A DNA stretch of 64,000 nt from Quercus robur (lineage: Eukaryota; Streptophyta; Magnoliopsida; Fagales; Fagaceae), in contig NC_065536.1 of assembly GCF_932294415.1 (NCBI RefSeq), positions 32,941,354 to 33,005,353 of the forward strand. The letters run 5' to 3'. This document shows positions 33,961 to 45,849 of this stretch, one piece after another (position 1 is the stretch's first letter; each line of letters begins with the position of its first letter). The notes below the pieces were generated by a model. It saw nothing but the letters and a program-made list of their open reading frames with translations, was not told the DNA's origin and did not search any database. A program made the translations under genes and the position numbers.

Positions 33961-35784
33961 TATTTAATTCAGATGCACTGATTGAATATACATGAAAAAG
34001 AGAAGATGAATAAGCTTTTTATCTCAATTATGAGACTAATTTTTCTATCTCCACAACTCCACTAAGAGATTTCTCAGAAAAGGACAAATTGTTGACAATC
34101 ACCTCCCCCTCTTAAATTCTTAAAACCTTTTTTTTTTTTTTTTTTTCCTTTTTTAATTGTCATTGTCCATGTTGGCCACCATGATCACCCCATCCCACCC
34201 CACAGCCGCCCCACTTTATCTTCTTCTTTTATTATATATATATTTTGGATATTTTGATAATTGGGGAGGGAGGGTTTGAACTTTAAATATATCAATTGGA
34301 AACACAAAGATATTTTAACTTTATCTTCTCAAAAATTCAATTAGTTCAAAAAGGCTTTGAAAAAAAGTATAGTAAGTTAGTCTATAACTTGTAACCCTCC
34401 TCTAAATGAAGACTTTTTAAAAATAAAACATTTAAAAAAAAAAATTTCTACACTTCTTGGTATTTTAGGTAGCTATGATCCTTTAGGGAAAATAATATCT
34501 TTTCTTAATCAACAAAAAATTAAGGGCAAACCAAAAGAAAAAAGAAAAAAAAAATTATTTAAGCAAGATTACTCTTTATTTATATTTTAAATTAGTTTCT
34601 TGCCTTATATGTGTGTTTGCACATGCACGTTTCCAAAGCACTTGTATCTTATTACTCTTCTTATTTATCTACTACAACCACAACATTTAAAACTTTAAAT
34701 CCTAAATAATATCTAAATTAGACTTTGGGATAAAAATAAAACATGATTTTCTAAAGGACTATTTGACTTTGTACATTGAAAGAAATTACTTCAAAATTTC
34801 ATGCAGAAACAACATACATTGTTTTCATAATTTAAAAGAACATCAAATTCAAATTTGGTAAATGTTGATTTAGAATGTATAAAGAAGCAAAAATTTTGTG
34901 TATTTTATTTTATTAATATTTTGTTGACATTGAATGGATACTAGTTTTATTTTTCATGGTATACTTTATCTTCAATTTTATCATATTTTTTATTCTTGAA
35001 TTCTAAATTTCTTTAATTTATGTCATCCCCCCTACCCCTTAGGTTCAGAACGAACTTGTCACCAGCTGATTAAAATGCTGATACTAACTTTTCAGCTGGC
35101 TAGAAACTAGAAACACAATGTAATGCTTACCAGCTGAATATCAATGTGTGTTACTTCTCATCACGAAGCCTGTTACAACAAAACTGATTATATAATAGCA
35201 GAATTAATAAAAATAAATTAAGCTTGCTAAAAACAAATTTCTGAATATATCACTTCTCTCTAGTTTGCACCACAACAACGTTGAAGTGTCAACTTAGAAG
35301 ATATAAGTTTAAAAGAAAATTACAGGATATCTACAAGAGTTCAAGTACCCGGGAGCAAGCCATAATTATAGAAGGAAATCACTAAATTCCTTAGCAAGCA
35401 AGCAACAAGTAAAACTTTCTTTTAAAAGACTTTTACATGTCGAATTCCAAGTATTTTATAAAGCTTTTTTTTTATTAAAAAAAAATCCATCTTAGTTTTA
35501 CATTTGTTTCTACAATGACACTTAATTCTGGGAACTCTTTATATGAAATCTACTCCGTCCCCTTGATAATTGCTTCCCATTGTCATTTCCAAGAAGGCAA
35601 AGATGCCTAATCCAGTGTTTTATTCAAGACTTCTTCACATTTTATACAGAAAACCAACCCTTATTTTTTTTAAAGGCAGATATGAAGAATGCCTTTGCTA
35701 AAACATGCAACAACAAGAATAATGAGCACAAGATGAAACCACTCTTTCAGTTCAGCCTCTGTAATTTGATATACTTGGGTTTGA

Positions 35785-38278
35785 CTACACGTAAGGAACA
35801 GGTATCCTCTGTACTTCAGGTCCAGCTGCCATATCATCCCAAAGCAGATCCGAGAGTGCCATTGTTAATTCTCCCACTTTCCCTGTAAGAAAATAACAAA
35901 TATAAAAGTCCTTAGACTACAATTTTTTTATATACCATGTATCATATTATACAAGAAAATTCAGTAGAAGGGGGGGGGGGGGGGGGGGGTGGTGTTCCTT
36001 GAATGATCTCTAGTAGCAAGAATCCAAAATGCATCTATTCTATGAATGGCAAAGAGGATAAATCTTACCATCTCCAATGGGTTGTTCATCCCAACTGATG
36101 ATTGGCAATACAGGTAGCGTGCTTCCTACAAACATCATTTCAGCAGCACCTTTTGCTTCCTCCACAGTTAAATTTGTATTTTTCACATCTTTTAGACGTC
36201 CCTGCTCGACCAACTTGGATGCAAGTTCAAGAAGCCTTTTTGCAGTGCACCCACTGAGGATCTTATCAAACGAAGGCAAGAGAAGCTCCTTATCATGGTT
36301 GATAAAAGCAACATTTACATTTGGGCCTTCAGCAATATAACCTTCCTCATCAACCCAAATAGAAGCAAATGCTCCCTTCTCCTCAGCTTCCATCTGTGAA
36401 AGGACATTAGGGAGGTAGTTTACATTCTTCATTGTTGCAAATTGAGGTGCCTTCATGGGGACAGTGGATGTCACCACTTTCACCCCTTCTTTGCACTGAG
36501 AAAAGTCTTCATCTATGACTACAGCATAGAATGCGGATGTTGGGCATCCTGCAGGTGAAAGCAAGAAATCTCCAGGACCTGCACTTAACCAGTACCTCAG
36601 AGTTCCTTTCTTGCACTGAGATGCTGCACTCAGCTGCACAAGAATGCTTCGAAGAGCTGACCGAGGAAAGGGAGATGAAATCCTTGCATCTGAAGCCGAT
36701 CTGAGGAAACGGTCCAAGTGAGCATCCAGCTCATAGAGGTATCTGCAGGAATCAAAATAATCAATAATTACGGCTCTGACTGTACTCGAATGTGATAAGA
36801 GAAAACGATGGTTTACAGAGAGGCCTAGGATTGCATTAGACTAAGAACTTAACAGAGATGTGTCAATAGAAATGTCAAATAGAACTACATCATGCTTACC
36901 CATTTAATATGATAGCTGTGTCAAACACACCATGACCTCGATGAACCATGTGATCATCAATTGGAATTACCATCATGGCTGGATCAAGAATAATTCCTCC
37001 ATATGTGCTGGAATACATTGCTGGATATGGTTGCTTTTTCACTGAACTCCACTTCTCATGCAGCTTTTCAAGCAACTGATTCAGTATGTGACAAATAAAA
37101 AGTTGAGAAACATTTCCAATAAACTGTTAATCTTTGGGAATGAAGTTGAATCTAGCGCTAGTTTCACCATGGTGAATACTTTTGGAACCAGAAAAACTGC
37201 ATTCCCAACTTAAAATTAGATATTTAAAATTTCTAGAGAAAACCACACCAGTTGGGACAAAGGTTACAACCTCAAAATTCTGCTACATAACCAAAATTTA
37301 CAATTGTTAAGCCACTACTAGTGAGAATATCATTTTTAATTCTCTAAATTAAAAAAAAAAAAAACCCTTTTTTCTAAACACTAGTAAAAATTATTTAGCT
37401 ACAAATACACCTTCTCCCTTACAGAGCAACTATCCCATATACTAGATGTAGACTAGTACAATTTCTGCCTTCGCATATGCAGAATCTTATACATTGTCAG
37501 GACCCAAAATAGGTATTTATCATCGAAAAATATAGTATTCATCCAAATTAAAACTTTGATCTATATAGTCACATCCATTTTCACTCGCCTCAATTGTACA
37601 TGAAGAGTTTTTTCTTTTTATGTCTAAAATAGAGATTCTTTTATTCGATCAATTACCAATGCCTATATATTCTCTTATTCCGCAGTTTTTGTATTTCAGC
37701 CAATTGAACCCATTAACAATTTATATATAACCACTAATCCTAGCAGATCATTAGGGAGGGCGAAAATGAGATTTATCATTTTATAAACATAAAACTATAT
37801 GTTTATTTCTTTTTCTTTCCTTCTTTTATAAACTCCCAATTACTGAAACACACTATATATGAATAAATGTGGGAGTATTTTTTATCATTATCCTAAAATC
37901 ATGCAAGATAATATTTTTGTGCTAGAAATGAATGAATTTAAAAGATTGACATCGAAATAATAATAATAATAATAAATAAAGAGCAGAAGCATTAAAATAA
38001 AAACCCCAGAAAAAGATAATAGTGTATAGTAGTATCAAGTGATGAAAATTCTCACCTCAGATGATGATGAGAACACATGAACTTTAAATCCACTGCCATT
38101 TCCAGCCTCCAATGAATCTTCACGACAAAAAAGACATAAAAGCAACACAAATCAGGCCTTGACTATAAGGGTTACCATAATCATACAAATCAGAAATTAC
38201 CCACAAAAGAAGAAAACAAGAAGAGAATGAAAAAGTACCACCTGATTTCTGATCAGAATAAGAGCTACTGTTTTCCAT
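35785..38278 (-). CDS. Class IV PLP-dependent aminotransferase (D-amino-acid transaminase / aminodeoxychorismate lyase-like)
   Basis: Five exons with consistent phases: 38278-38242, 38117-38056, 37075-36900, 36742-36069 and 35882-35785, giving 348 residues. The fold-type IV motifs are present: PIDDHMVHRGHGVFDTA (near 70-88), YLYELDAHLDRFLRSAS, GTLRYWLSAGPGDFLLSP, FATMKNVNYLPN with the probable PLP lysine, GYIAEGPNVNVAF with the conserved Glu, ILSGCTAKR, and MFVGSTLP. Relatives transaminate D-amino acids or release p-aminobenzoate for folate synthesis. I cannot choose between these from sequence. Many plant relatives have a plastid transit peptide. Here the first 25 residues are Ser- and acidic-rich and do not look like one, so the product may be cytosolic. 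All exons are intact. Confidence 0.92.
35970..35989. repeat. Poly-G run
   Basis: Twenty G in a row, just past the 3' end of the last intron of the aminotransferase gene. Confidence 0.9.
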
Positions 38279-38330
38279 GACTTCAAGCTTAGACAAAAAT
38301 AACTCAGAGTGAGGAGGATGAGTTTGTGGG

Positions 38331-38338
38331 TATATAAG
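38331..38338 (-). promoter_or_regulatory. TATA box of the aminotransferase gene
   Basis: On the minus strand the sequence CTCTTATATACCC lies about 55 bp before the start codon. A start site some 30 bp downstream would leave a 5' leader of only about 25 nt. Confidence 0.6.
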
Positions 38339-38344
38339 AGCAGA

Positions 38345-39720
38345 GCAGAGCAGGGAGTGAGAGATAATCAATGAGACAAAAAGATGAAATGTGTTGATTG
38401 GTTATTTGGGAAATAAAATAAAGTAGGGGTGTTTGGTAGAGTAGATTGGTTAACGTTGTTTGTAGTTTTTGGAAGTAAGTGTGAGTGAAAAAGTGTGTAA
38501 GGTTGATTAAAATGTGAAAATGTGAGATTGAGCTCGCCTATCAAATAGCCACTCAATATTTTATAAATTAGAAAATATGCAGCAATGTGAAGAGGATATA
38601 TGCACTTGTTTTGTTTTGCATAGCCGGCTTGCAGTTTGTTTTGCAGTGCTTGGCACTCGGCAGAACAGAAGTCGAAAAACGTACACGACGATTGATTCGG
38701 TTACTGGCTTTTGTCTTTTGTTCTTTCTGCTTTCTGGTTATGAATATGCTAAAGGCACGTACTATTTTTACAGACAGCTTAACGTGGTGAAGGGTTATTA
38801 TTAGTAAGTAGTTTGATTAAATAAGAACCAAGTATCAAATAAAAAATGTTATCTTTCTCAAAAATAAAAATAAAAAATGTTATAATTTGTTCATAGCATT
38901 ATGGATTTGGTGATATGGTCGTGACCTGTACAATGCATTGAACCGAAGTTTCAGCCTATGGGTCACAATACTAGTGGCGAGTGCACGAAACACGCATCTT
39001 GTTTGTTAGGGAAAAATAAAATTAATCAATTGAGGCGTTGTATGCAACGATTCCCTCATAGCATGTGGCCCCCATAGCCATAGGTGCATGCCTATTCATT
39101 TACCAAAATTGTTTTTGTATTGACACATTACAAAATCAAGCAGTTGATCCAACACCTGGTCATTTTTGGTTGTTAGAAAAATTTTAAGTTACTTTTGACT
39201 TGAATTGGGCAAATCCCAATATTAGGAAGGCTGAAAACCAAGAGGGCAAAAGTGAAAAGATTATGCACTTCATCGAAAAGTAGAGTTCACAACCTTTTTA
39301 ATCGCCCAAAAACACAAAAGCAAAGGTCTGAAACACCATCAAGAGGCTGCTTAAAGTTTACCCTACACGGGTTGAAACATGCAAAAAGAAGCTTGACATC
39401 AACAGTTTTTCTCTCTTAGAATTATAAAGACGTTCTGATATATATATATTTTGGACCATTGATTTGTATTAGATCTAAAAGTGAAAAAAAATACTCATAG
39501 TTATGTATTTATTGTTCCCTAGAAATTAGTAACTAAGTCATTAATTCTTCTTATTAAAAATAGGAAAATAAAAAACAGCATTAACTTTCTACTCTCTATC
39601 ATCTTCATCTTCTCTCCCTCTCTCACATGGTCTTTTTCTCTCAAAAAAAGAAGGAAAAACAGCATGCTTCATAATTTTGATAGTAATGATCAAAGTAAAC
39701 TTCTTTAAGAGTTTGAATAT
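38345..39720. other. Spacer upstream of the aminotransferase gene
   Basis: No gene, RNA or clear transposon is visible. The part next to the gene should contain its promoter. Confidence 0.5.
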
Positions 39721-39724
39721 ATAT

Positions 39725-39727
<3 letters not shown>

Positions 39728-39811
<84 letters not shown>
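39728..39811. repeat. Compound microsatellite (AC)n(AT)n(AG)n
   Basis: About 15 AC, 8 AT and 19 AG units follow each other without a break, directly touching the MITE at 39812. Confidence 0.95.
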
Positions 39812-39816
<5 letters not shown>

Positions 39817-40209
39817 AAGTCCAAGTTACACCTAGTGTAACTCTAAGCAATGTTATACTACCCAATAACCTTTTTTTGAATTCATATTTTGGAAATCTTA
39901 CCGTTAAATTACATATTCTATATGTTCTTAACATGTATACCAATTTTTATGCTAATTGGATATTATTTACTATTTCATCCATAAACTAATTTTTTATGCA
40001 TTATTTTAAACTATAAAAACTTAAATTTTAACAATTGATTGATGATATGGCTATTGATATTTTGATCACTTTGAAATTTTCCAAGCACGGAGGATACACA
40101 AAGATAATGTAATCCAATGGTGGATTTGTGAAAATTGGCATCCTATTAAAAAATATCGAGTAGTGTAATATAACTTAGAGTTACACCAGGTGTAACTTGA
40201 ACCCAACTC
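39812..40209. mobile_element. MITE with about 45-bp terminal inverted repeats
   Basis: The left end reads GAGTTAAGTCCAAGTTACAC and the inverted right end GAGTTGGGTTCAAGTTACAC. The match continues through CTxGTGTAACTCTAAG and TTATACTAC/TTACACTAC. The element is 398 bp and non-coding. It sits between AT/AG repeats on the left and (AT)n(GT)n on the right (40210-40250), so it probably inserted in a TA-rich microsatellite. The superfamily is unclear. Confidence 0.8.
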
Positions 40210-40266
40210 ATATATATGTGTGTGTGCGTCTGTGTGTGTGTGTGTGTAAATGTAAATAATGAATAT

Positions 40267-40912
40267 TGATAGGGATAAACCCTAAGGCAGACGGATCCAA
40301 TCAACAGAGTTAGTCATAAGTGACGGTGCTGCCTAAAGAGACGGTCTAGATAGCCTAATAGTCAAAGAACTGTTAGAGGGAATCATGTCTCGGATAGAAA
40401 GGTAGAGAGACGAGCGGATTCTTTGAAGTAGATGGACTCAAGTAAGACGGACGAATTCTTTGTAGTGGACGGATTCCAATGAGATGGACGGAAGCAAGGG
40501 AGATGGGTAGTAAAGCCACGTGGCACCCACGTGGCCTAAGTGGTCTCTAAGAAACCTAATATGGAAATGTCTTGCATCTCACACTTAGAATCCCTACAAG
40601 GAAAAAAATCCCACGATATATGAGCACTGAAGAGGATCTTCTCTATAAGGAAATACCTTCTCCAACAAGAAACGGAGGTCAGTTCTATACCACTATAAAA
40701 ACCCCAAAACCCTCACAAACCAAGGTACGTATAATTTTTCCCAACTTTGGCACTCTAGAGTTGTAGAAATTCTCTCTAACTTAACCTTCAGAGGGTATTT
40801 GGCCGGCACCACATTGGTGCTCTCTATAGAGTTTTCTTTGTTTCTGTTTCGTAGGTTTTGTCAAAAAGCACATGAGGACTGCGCAACTTACTGACGATTT
40901 TTTGCATCATCA
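40267..40912 (+). repeat. 5' LTR of the second element (646 bp)
   Basis: It begins TGATAGGGATAAACC and ends TTTGCATCATCA, followed at once by the primer binding site. It contains several GGACGG/GGACGA words. CTATAAAAACCCC at about 40695 is a probable TATA region. Confidence 0.95.
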
Positions 40913-40913
40913 G

Positions 40914-40931
40914 TTGGCGCCGTATGTGGGA
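40914..40931 (+). promoter_or_regulatory. Primer binding site of the second element
   Basis: TTGGCGCCGTATGTGGGA follows the LTR after one base. The first nine bases from TGGCGCCGT match the 3' end of plant tRNA-Asp; the rest does not. Confidence 0.8.
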
Positions 40932-40978
40932 AAGAAAACAATAGTAGCCATATTACCACTTTCCAGACAAAGAGTTGT

Positions 40979-42300
40979 ATGGTACTCACTCGCTTGATGG
41001 CAAACAACAACAATCATGGAGATGAACCACGCATTACTACCCTCGAAAGACAGGTACAGACTCTAGCCACGGTTGTGGAACGCCTTACTAAGCAAAACCA
41101 CGACCTGGAGGAACAGCTGCACCAAAGGGATGTTGGGCCCAACAATCACGGAAAGGAGCAAGAGAGGACCAGAGTCGAAAGGAGGGACCGAGAAGGCAGA
41201 AATGCCCCAAGCAGACAAGAGCGACAAGACACCAGCTGTCCATCCGTCGCAGATACAGCACCATCGCATATGGTTACAGAGATACAGATGATGAAGGAGA
41301 GGATGGACTTCATGATGAACGCCTTTAAGGGGCGAGTGTCAAACGACCTTGACAAGTTGGTCCATCGGACAGACTCGCCATTTACAACACCCGTCACTTC
41401 GTTCCCTTTTCCAGCAAAGTTCCATATGCTGCAGATAGAAGCCTGTGACGAGTCAAAGGATCCTTTGGATCACTTAGAGTCGTTCAAAACCCTCATGCAC
41501 TTACAAGGTATTCCGAACGAGATCATATGTCGAGCTTTCCCAACTACATTGAAAGGTCCCGCTAGGATATAGTTCAGCAGATTGACATCCAACTCCATTG
41601 GTACCTTCAAAGAGTTAAGTGCGCAGTTTGCACTGCACTTCATAAAGGGGCACAGGTACAAGAAATCCACTGCGTGCTTGATGAGCATCAAGCAACGAGA
41701 AGACGAGACGCTGAGGTCCTACATAACGCGTTTCAACAAAGAAGCCCTTTCGATAAACGAAGCTGATGACAAGATACTTGTTGCTGCATTCACCAATAGT
41801 TTATGGAAAGGGAAGTTTTTGTTCTCCTTATATAAGAACGATCCAAAGACCATGTCAGAGATGCTTTATTGAGCTACTAAGTACATGAACGCAGATGACG
41901 CATTATTGGCTCGAGAGGAGAAACCCAAGAAGAGGGAAAGGCAAGAAGATGCACGACAAGACAGGGGACAGAAAACGACTAGAATTGGAGACTGACGGGA
42001 GGATAGTCTCTCTAAACCCCCCACTGGAAGGTTCACCAACTTCACCCTGCTGATTGCCCCGATTGATTAGGTATTGATGCAGATCAAGGATGATGCGACC
42101 TTGACGTGGCCTAGCAAGTTGAAGGGAGATCCCAGCAAAAGGTCCAGAGCCAAGTATTTCTGTTTTCATCGGGATCACGGTCAGGACACATCTGAATGCT
42201 ATGACTTGAAGCAACAGATTGAAGCCCTTATCAGACAGGGGAAACTACAATGATTCGTCAGTAAAGAAAGGACAGACCCACTGTAGGAATAGGCTACTAG
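40979..42300 (+). pseudogene. gag pseudogene of the second element
   Basis: The frame opens with 197 codons: a coiled-coil N-terminus (ERQVQTLATVVERLTKQNHDLEEQ), then DPLDHLESFKTLMHLQGIPNEI. A stop at about 41570 stands where relatives have Trp. It continues after one frameshift through LRSYITRFNKEAL (about 41720) and ends with the zinc-finger-like CFHRDHGHDTSECYDLKQQIE (about 42170). Further stops lie at 41871, 41994, 42070 and 42253. It is homologous throughout to the gag of the first element. Confidence 0.88.
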
Positions 42301-42342
42301 AAGGGATGCAAGCGCCCCAGGCCACATTTAGGGGACATAAGG

Positions 42343-42786
42343 ATGATTGTAGGGGGCACCACAGCGTCTGGTTCATCCAGGAAGGCACGTAAGACTTACC
42401 TTAGGATAGTTCACAACGTCCAGTTGACGGGTTTTGTTCCAAAGATGGCACGGGTCGACAACCCCGTAATTGGGTTCTCGGAGGAAAATGCTCGACGTCT
42501 CCACCACCCCCATGACGATGCCCTCGTTGTTAGCATACAAGTAGAGGACTACAACACTTACCGGGTTCTAGTTGACAATGGAAGCTCTGCTGATATCCTC
42601 TATTACCTGACATTTCAACAGATGAAAATTGAGAGAGAACGGCTTATACCGACCAATGCACCACTCGTCGGTTTTGGAGGAACGAAAGTATACCCTCTCA
42701 GTGTAGTTATTCAGATGTACCATGCACGTTTCTACAAAATCACGTCTACAACTAAGTCCACAAGTGGACGAAAGCATCGCAAATGA
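42343..42786 (+). pseudogene. Truncated retroelement protease
   Basis: The frame matches the protease of the first element up to LVGFGGTKVYPL, including the active-site block VLVDNGSSADILYY near residue 75. The homology stops at about 42710. What follows to the stop at 42786 is unrelated and already resembles the tandem array. This is the left edge of the pol deletion. Confidence 0.88.
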
Positions 42787-42789
42787 TGC

Positions 42790-43420
42790 TTCGAAGTTTA
42801 TTAGCATCCATGAGTGGATGGATGCATCCCTAAGGGATGCCTTGAAATATGTCCTTAAGGGGATGGACATCCCAAAGGGTGCCTAGAAAAATACAAGTCC
42901 TAAGAATAGACGAACACATCCATTAATGGATGGGTACATCCCACGAGATCCATTGAAATTCTCATAAGTCCTATGGAGTGGACGAATACGTCCAAGAGAC
43001 GCATCAAAATTTATATAAGTCCCATGGAGTGGACAAATACATCCAAGAGATGCATCGAAATATATTTAAGTCACACGAAGTGGACAGATGCATCCCAAGT
43101 ATTCATTAAAATTTATTAAAGTCCATTAGTGAACAGACACATCCCAAGGGATGCATAAAAATCTATACAAGTCCCAGAAGTGGACGGATACCTCTCAAAA
43201 GATACATTGGGATTCATTAAAGTCCATTAGTGGACGGATGCATTGGATTTATTAGTGGATGTATATATTAAATTTTAACAAAGCCCATTGATGGATGGAC
43301 ACATCCCAAGGGATGCCTTAAAATTTAAACAAGTCCATGAATGAACGGATGAAAGGGACCCCACAGGGTACATTGAAATTATATATGGACGGACACATCC
43401 CACTTGAAAAAGATACGGAT
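42790..43420. repeat. Tandem array, period about 51 bp, with internal palindrome
   Basis: The word AGTC(C) recurs at 42967, 43018, 43069, 43120, 43170 and 43221, followed each time by a block like GTGGACGGATGCATCCCAAG. Degenerate units extend the array on both sides (about 42800 and 43300). Well-kept units hold the inverted pair ATGCATCCC and GGGATGCAT. It replaces pol in the second element. Confidence 0.88.
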
Positions 43421-43619
43421 CATTCCTAGATATAAATCTAAGCGAAAAGAAGTCGACGGGTATAAAATTGAAATCTCCTAGATGGAACAAAGGCAAATAA
43501 ACTTAGAATCAAAAGCCCAAAAATGTTAAAGTTATACAACCATTGTTTTCTACAAGATTTCAATAATAAAATAAAAATAAAATTTACAAAATCTAAGGCT
43601 GGTCAACAGGGGCCTCCTC

Positions 43620-45375
43620 ATCCATAACCTCGTCTTTGCAGCCTCAGCCCTTTCCTTCAGATGATTAACTAGCTTTTTTCGCGCCATGCAACTGTCCATT
43701 AAGCCCTTCATCATTAGCACCCCTCTGCAAGAATCAAAACAATGTTAGAAATAAGGGTAACTAAGGGACGAAAGGGAAAGAGGACAGTTACACACCTGAG
43801 CCATGCTGAAAAGGCTCGTCTCCCCCATGGCCTCGGTTGCATGGTTACCCAAGTCTTCGTAATCATCATCCTTGATGATAGACGAAAGTTGCCTGATGGC
43901 ATATCGTGAGTCTTCACAAAGGAGGGGAGGACATTGCTTAACGACAAGACCTTTAGCCGTCATTAAACCTTTGCTGGTCTCATTACGAGGCAGAGGAGGC
44001 AAATTAGCAAACGGAGGCGTCTCCCCGACGGTTGGAGAAATTACAACTTTAGGCTTCTTAGCTAGACGGTCGACCTTGTCCATCGTCTTCCTCTTAATAA
44101 ATGGCTTAATGGGGCCCATCCCTCTAGCAGGAGGCAAGCCCTCCTCTTGCCGCTTCTTTGCCTGCGATGGATAAAAGTCCTCTTCTTACCGTCTTCCATT
44201 TCTGTGCCAAAGGAAACGGTGCAAAAGAGTTAGGCAAAAAAGTTCTAAAGAACTAAATGAGTAAAGGAATAAGTGACGGACTCACATTGGCGTGCTTGTG
44301 CATCGTAGCAACAGGCAGTGGTTGTAGGCTCGGGACCCTCACAGTACCAGTGTAAGGTGTCCAAGGTGACGAGCTTCTTCCATATCCTCTATTTCAGTGA
44401 AATTTTGAAGATCTTCTCTAAAAAGCTTCATTGTTCAAGGTCAACCTCTGGACGGTCTTGAGCTGCAACAAAAGACGGTTAGACTAACAAGTAAAACGGA
44501 CAAAATAAATAAACGAAAAAATTTAAAGCAAGCAGACGCCTACCAAAAGGAGGCATTATACCCCAAGTTCTATCAGCAAGGGGCATGTTCTCTCGTTCAT
44601 CTGGGTGGCACTTCTAGTTGTCTCCCTAGATGAAGAAGTACTAGTTCTTCTAGTTCTGGTTGGAATCTGGGGTCTCGTACACTAGCCTGAGTGACGGTTT
44701 CCTTGGAAGGAAACTGTAAATGCCCATAGACTTGACAATCTCAAAAGGATGGTAATAATGGAAGAACTCCTCCACGGTTAGATGACGTCTCCCTTTACTT
44801 AGAACCCCGTATAACACCTCCGTACCAAGGAAGATTCTCCAAGCATTCGGAGCAATCTGGGTGACAACCAGTCCTAAGTATTGGAGTAAAAGATGGTGGA
44901 GAGCACTCAAAGGCAGTTTAAATCCCGCCTTGAACATTTGCTCATACACCCCAACATCATCAGCACCCTCGTAATGGCATTTTTCAAACTCAAAGGGTAG
45001 ATGGATGGGGATGTCAACGGGAATTTGATATCTCTCCCGTAAGGTGTTGAAATGTTTTCTTTTAATGGTCAAGTTAAAATCATTGACCATCCACATGAGG
45101 GGAATAATGAAATTCCTAAGGCCGTCAGGGCCAATGATAGATCTAATAGGAGATTCAACGTTCTCAACATTCTCCTCGCCGTCTGAGTTTCCATTTGTAT
45201 CACTCTTTGACTTGTCCACATTCAAATCCTCATCCTCCTCCTTGGAAGGTGAGTTGGTAGACGGAACCCTTTCAAAATAAGAGGTGCCAGGGTCATCTTG
45301 ACCTGACAGGTACACCTCATTGTAGCCCGCTCCTTCGCAGACACACGATTGCTTACTCGACACTTCACTAGACAT
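43620..45375 (-). pseudogene. Antisense gene of the second element (PF04195-like), 3' truncated
   Basis: It starts at ATG 45375, about 475 bp inside the 3' LTR, and reads against the element. The first 241 codons are open: an acidic, Ser-rich N-terminus, then a domain with DDVGVYEQMFKAGFKLPL and QIAPNAWRIFLG near residues 147-187. This matches the putative gypsy type transposon domain (PF04195) known from plant genomes. Next to the stop at 44650, four TAG codons occur in about 45 bases where the first element's gene has Trp or a sense codon. A second open part (44137-43780) is basic and Pro-rich. A donor site at about 43793 and a short coiled-coil exon (about 43734-43625) follow. The long coiled coil of the first element's gene is missing. 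The role of this family is unknown. Confidence 0.82.
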
Positions 45376-45833
45376 CTATTACACCTACACGTGACATATA
45401 AACTCCTAAGACTCTACAGGTCTGCATATGCAACGGACATACAATACTTAAAGAAAATAAGAAAAGAAAAAATATGTTTATAGGACGAAGAGCACTTACA
45501 TGTGTACGATGCAGAAAAAGGACGAAAACGGTGTGGTGAACGGACGCACTAAGGTGAAGGAGTGACAAATTCCTACAGGTGACGGTGGCTCTCTGGCATT
45601 GGAAAATGGTTGCAAAAAGTAGAAATGGAGGGAAGAAGCAACATATATATAGAGGAAACGGCGCGGAAGACGAAGAGATGCTTCGATTCGAGTAACCAAC
45701 CACTGAAATTGTGCCACATGTCCCCTTAGCATTTATAACTCTTAACTACCCTGTCAATCAAAACACGACTCCCTAGAACTAGGTGAGACTGTCACTCCAT
45801 GTGTCCGTTTGGGATACCAAGCAATGGACCCAT

Positions 45834-45849
45834 AGAGTGAGGGGGCAGC
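45834..45849 (+). promoter_or_regulatory. Polypurine tract of the second element
   Basis: AGAGTGAGGGGGCAGC lies directly against the TG of the 3' LTR, the expected place for plus-strand priming. Confidence 0.8.

Larger units (their letters stand above)
31141..35784. other. Intergenic spacer, repeats only
   Basis: No gene is supported. Contents: a possible MITE start at about 31706 (CCTCATTTGGTAAGG beside TGTTTAAACAACGAAAATTG), the CT microsatellite, the CGTGTC-rich repeat and the 1-kb dispersed repeat listed separately, poly-T at 34130-34146, and long AT-rich stretches from 34200 to 35570. Confidence 0.6.

Noticed and set aside
42790..43420. Regularly spaced repeats as a CRISPR-like array
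   Set aside because: The units are degenerate and continuous without unique spacers, and they lie in a plant retroelement.
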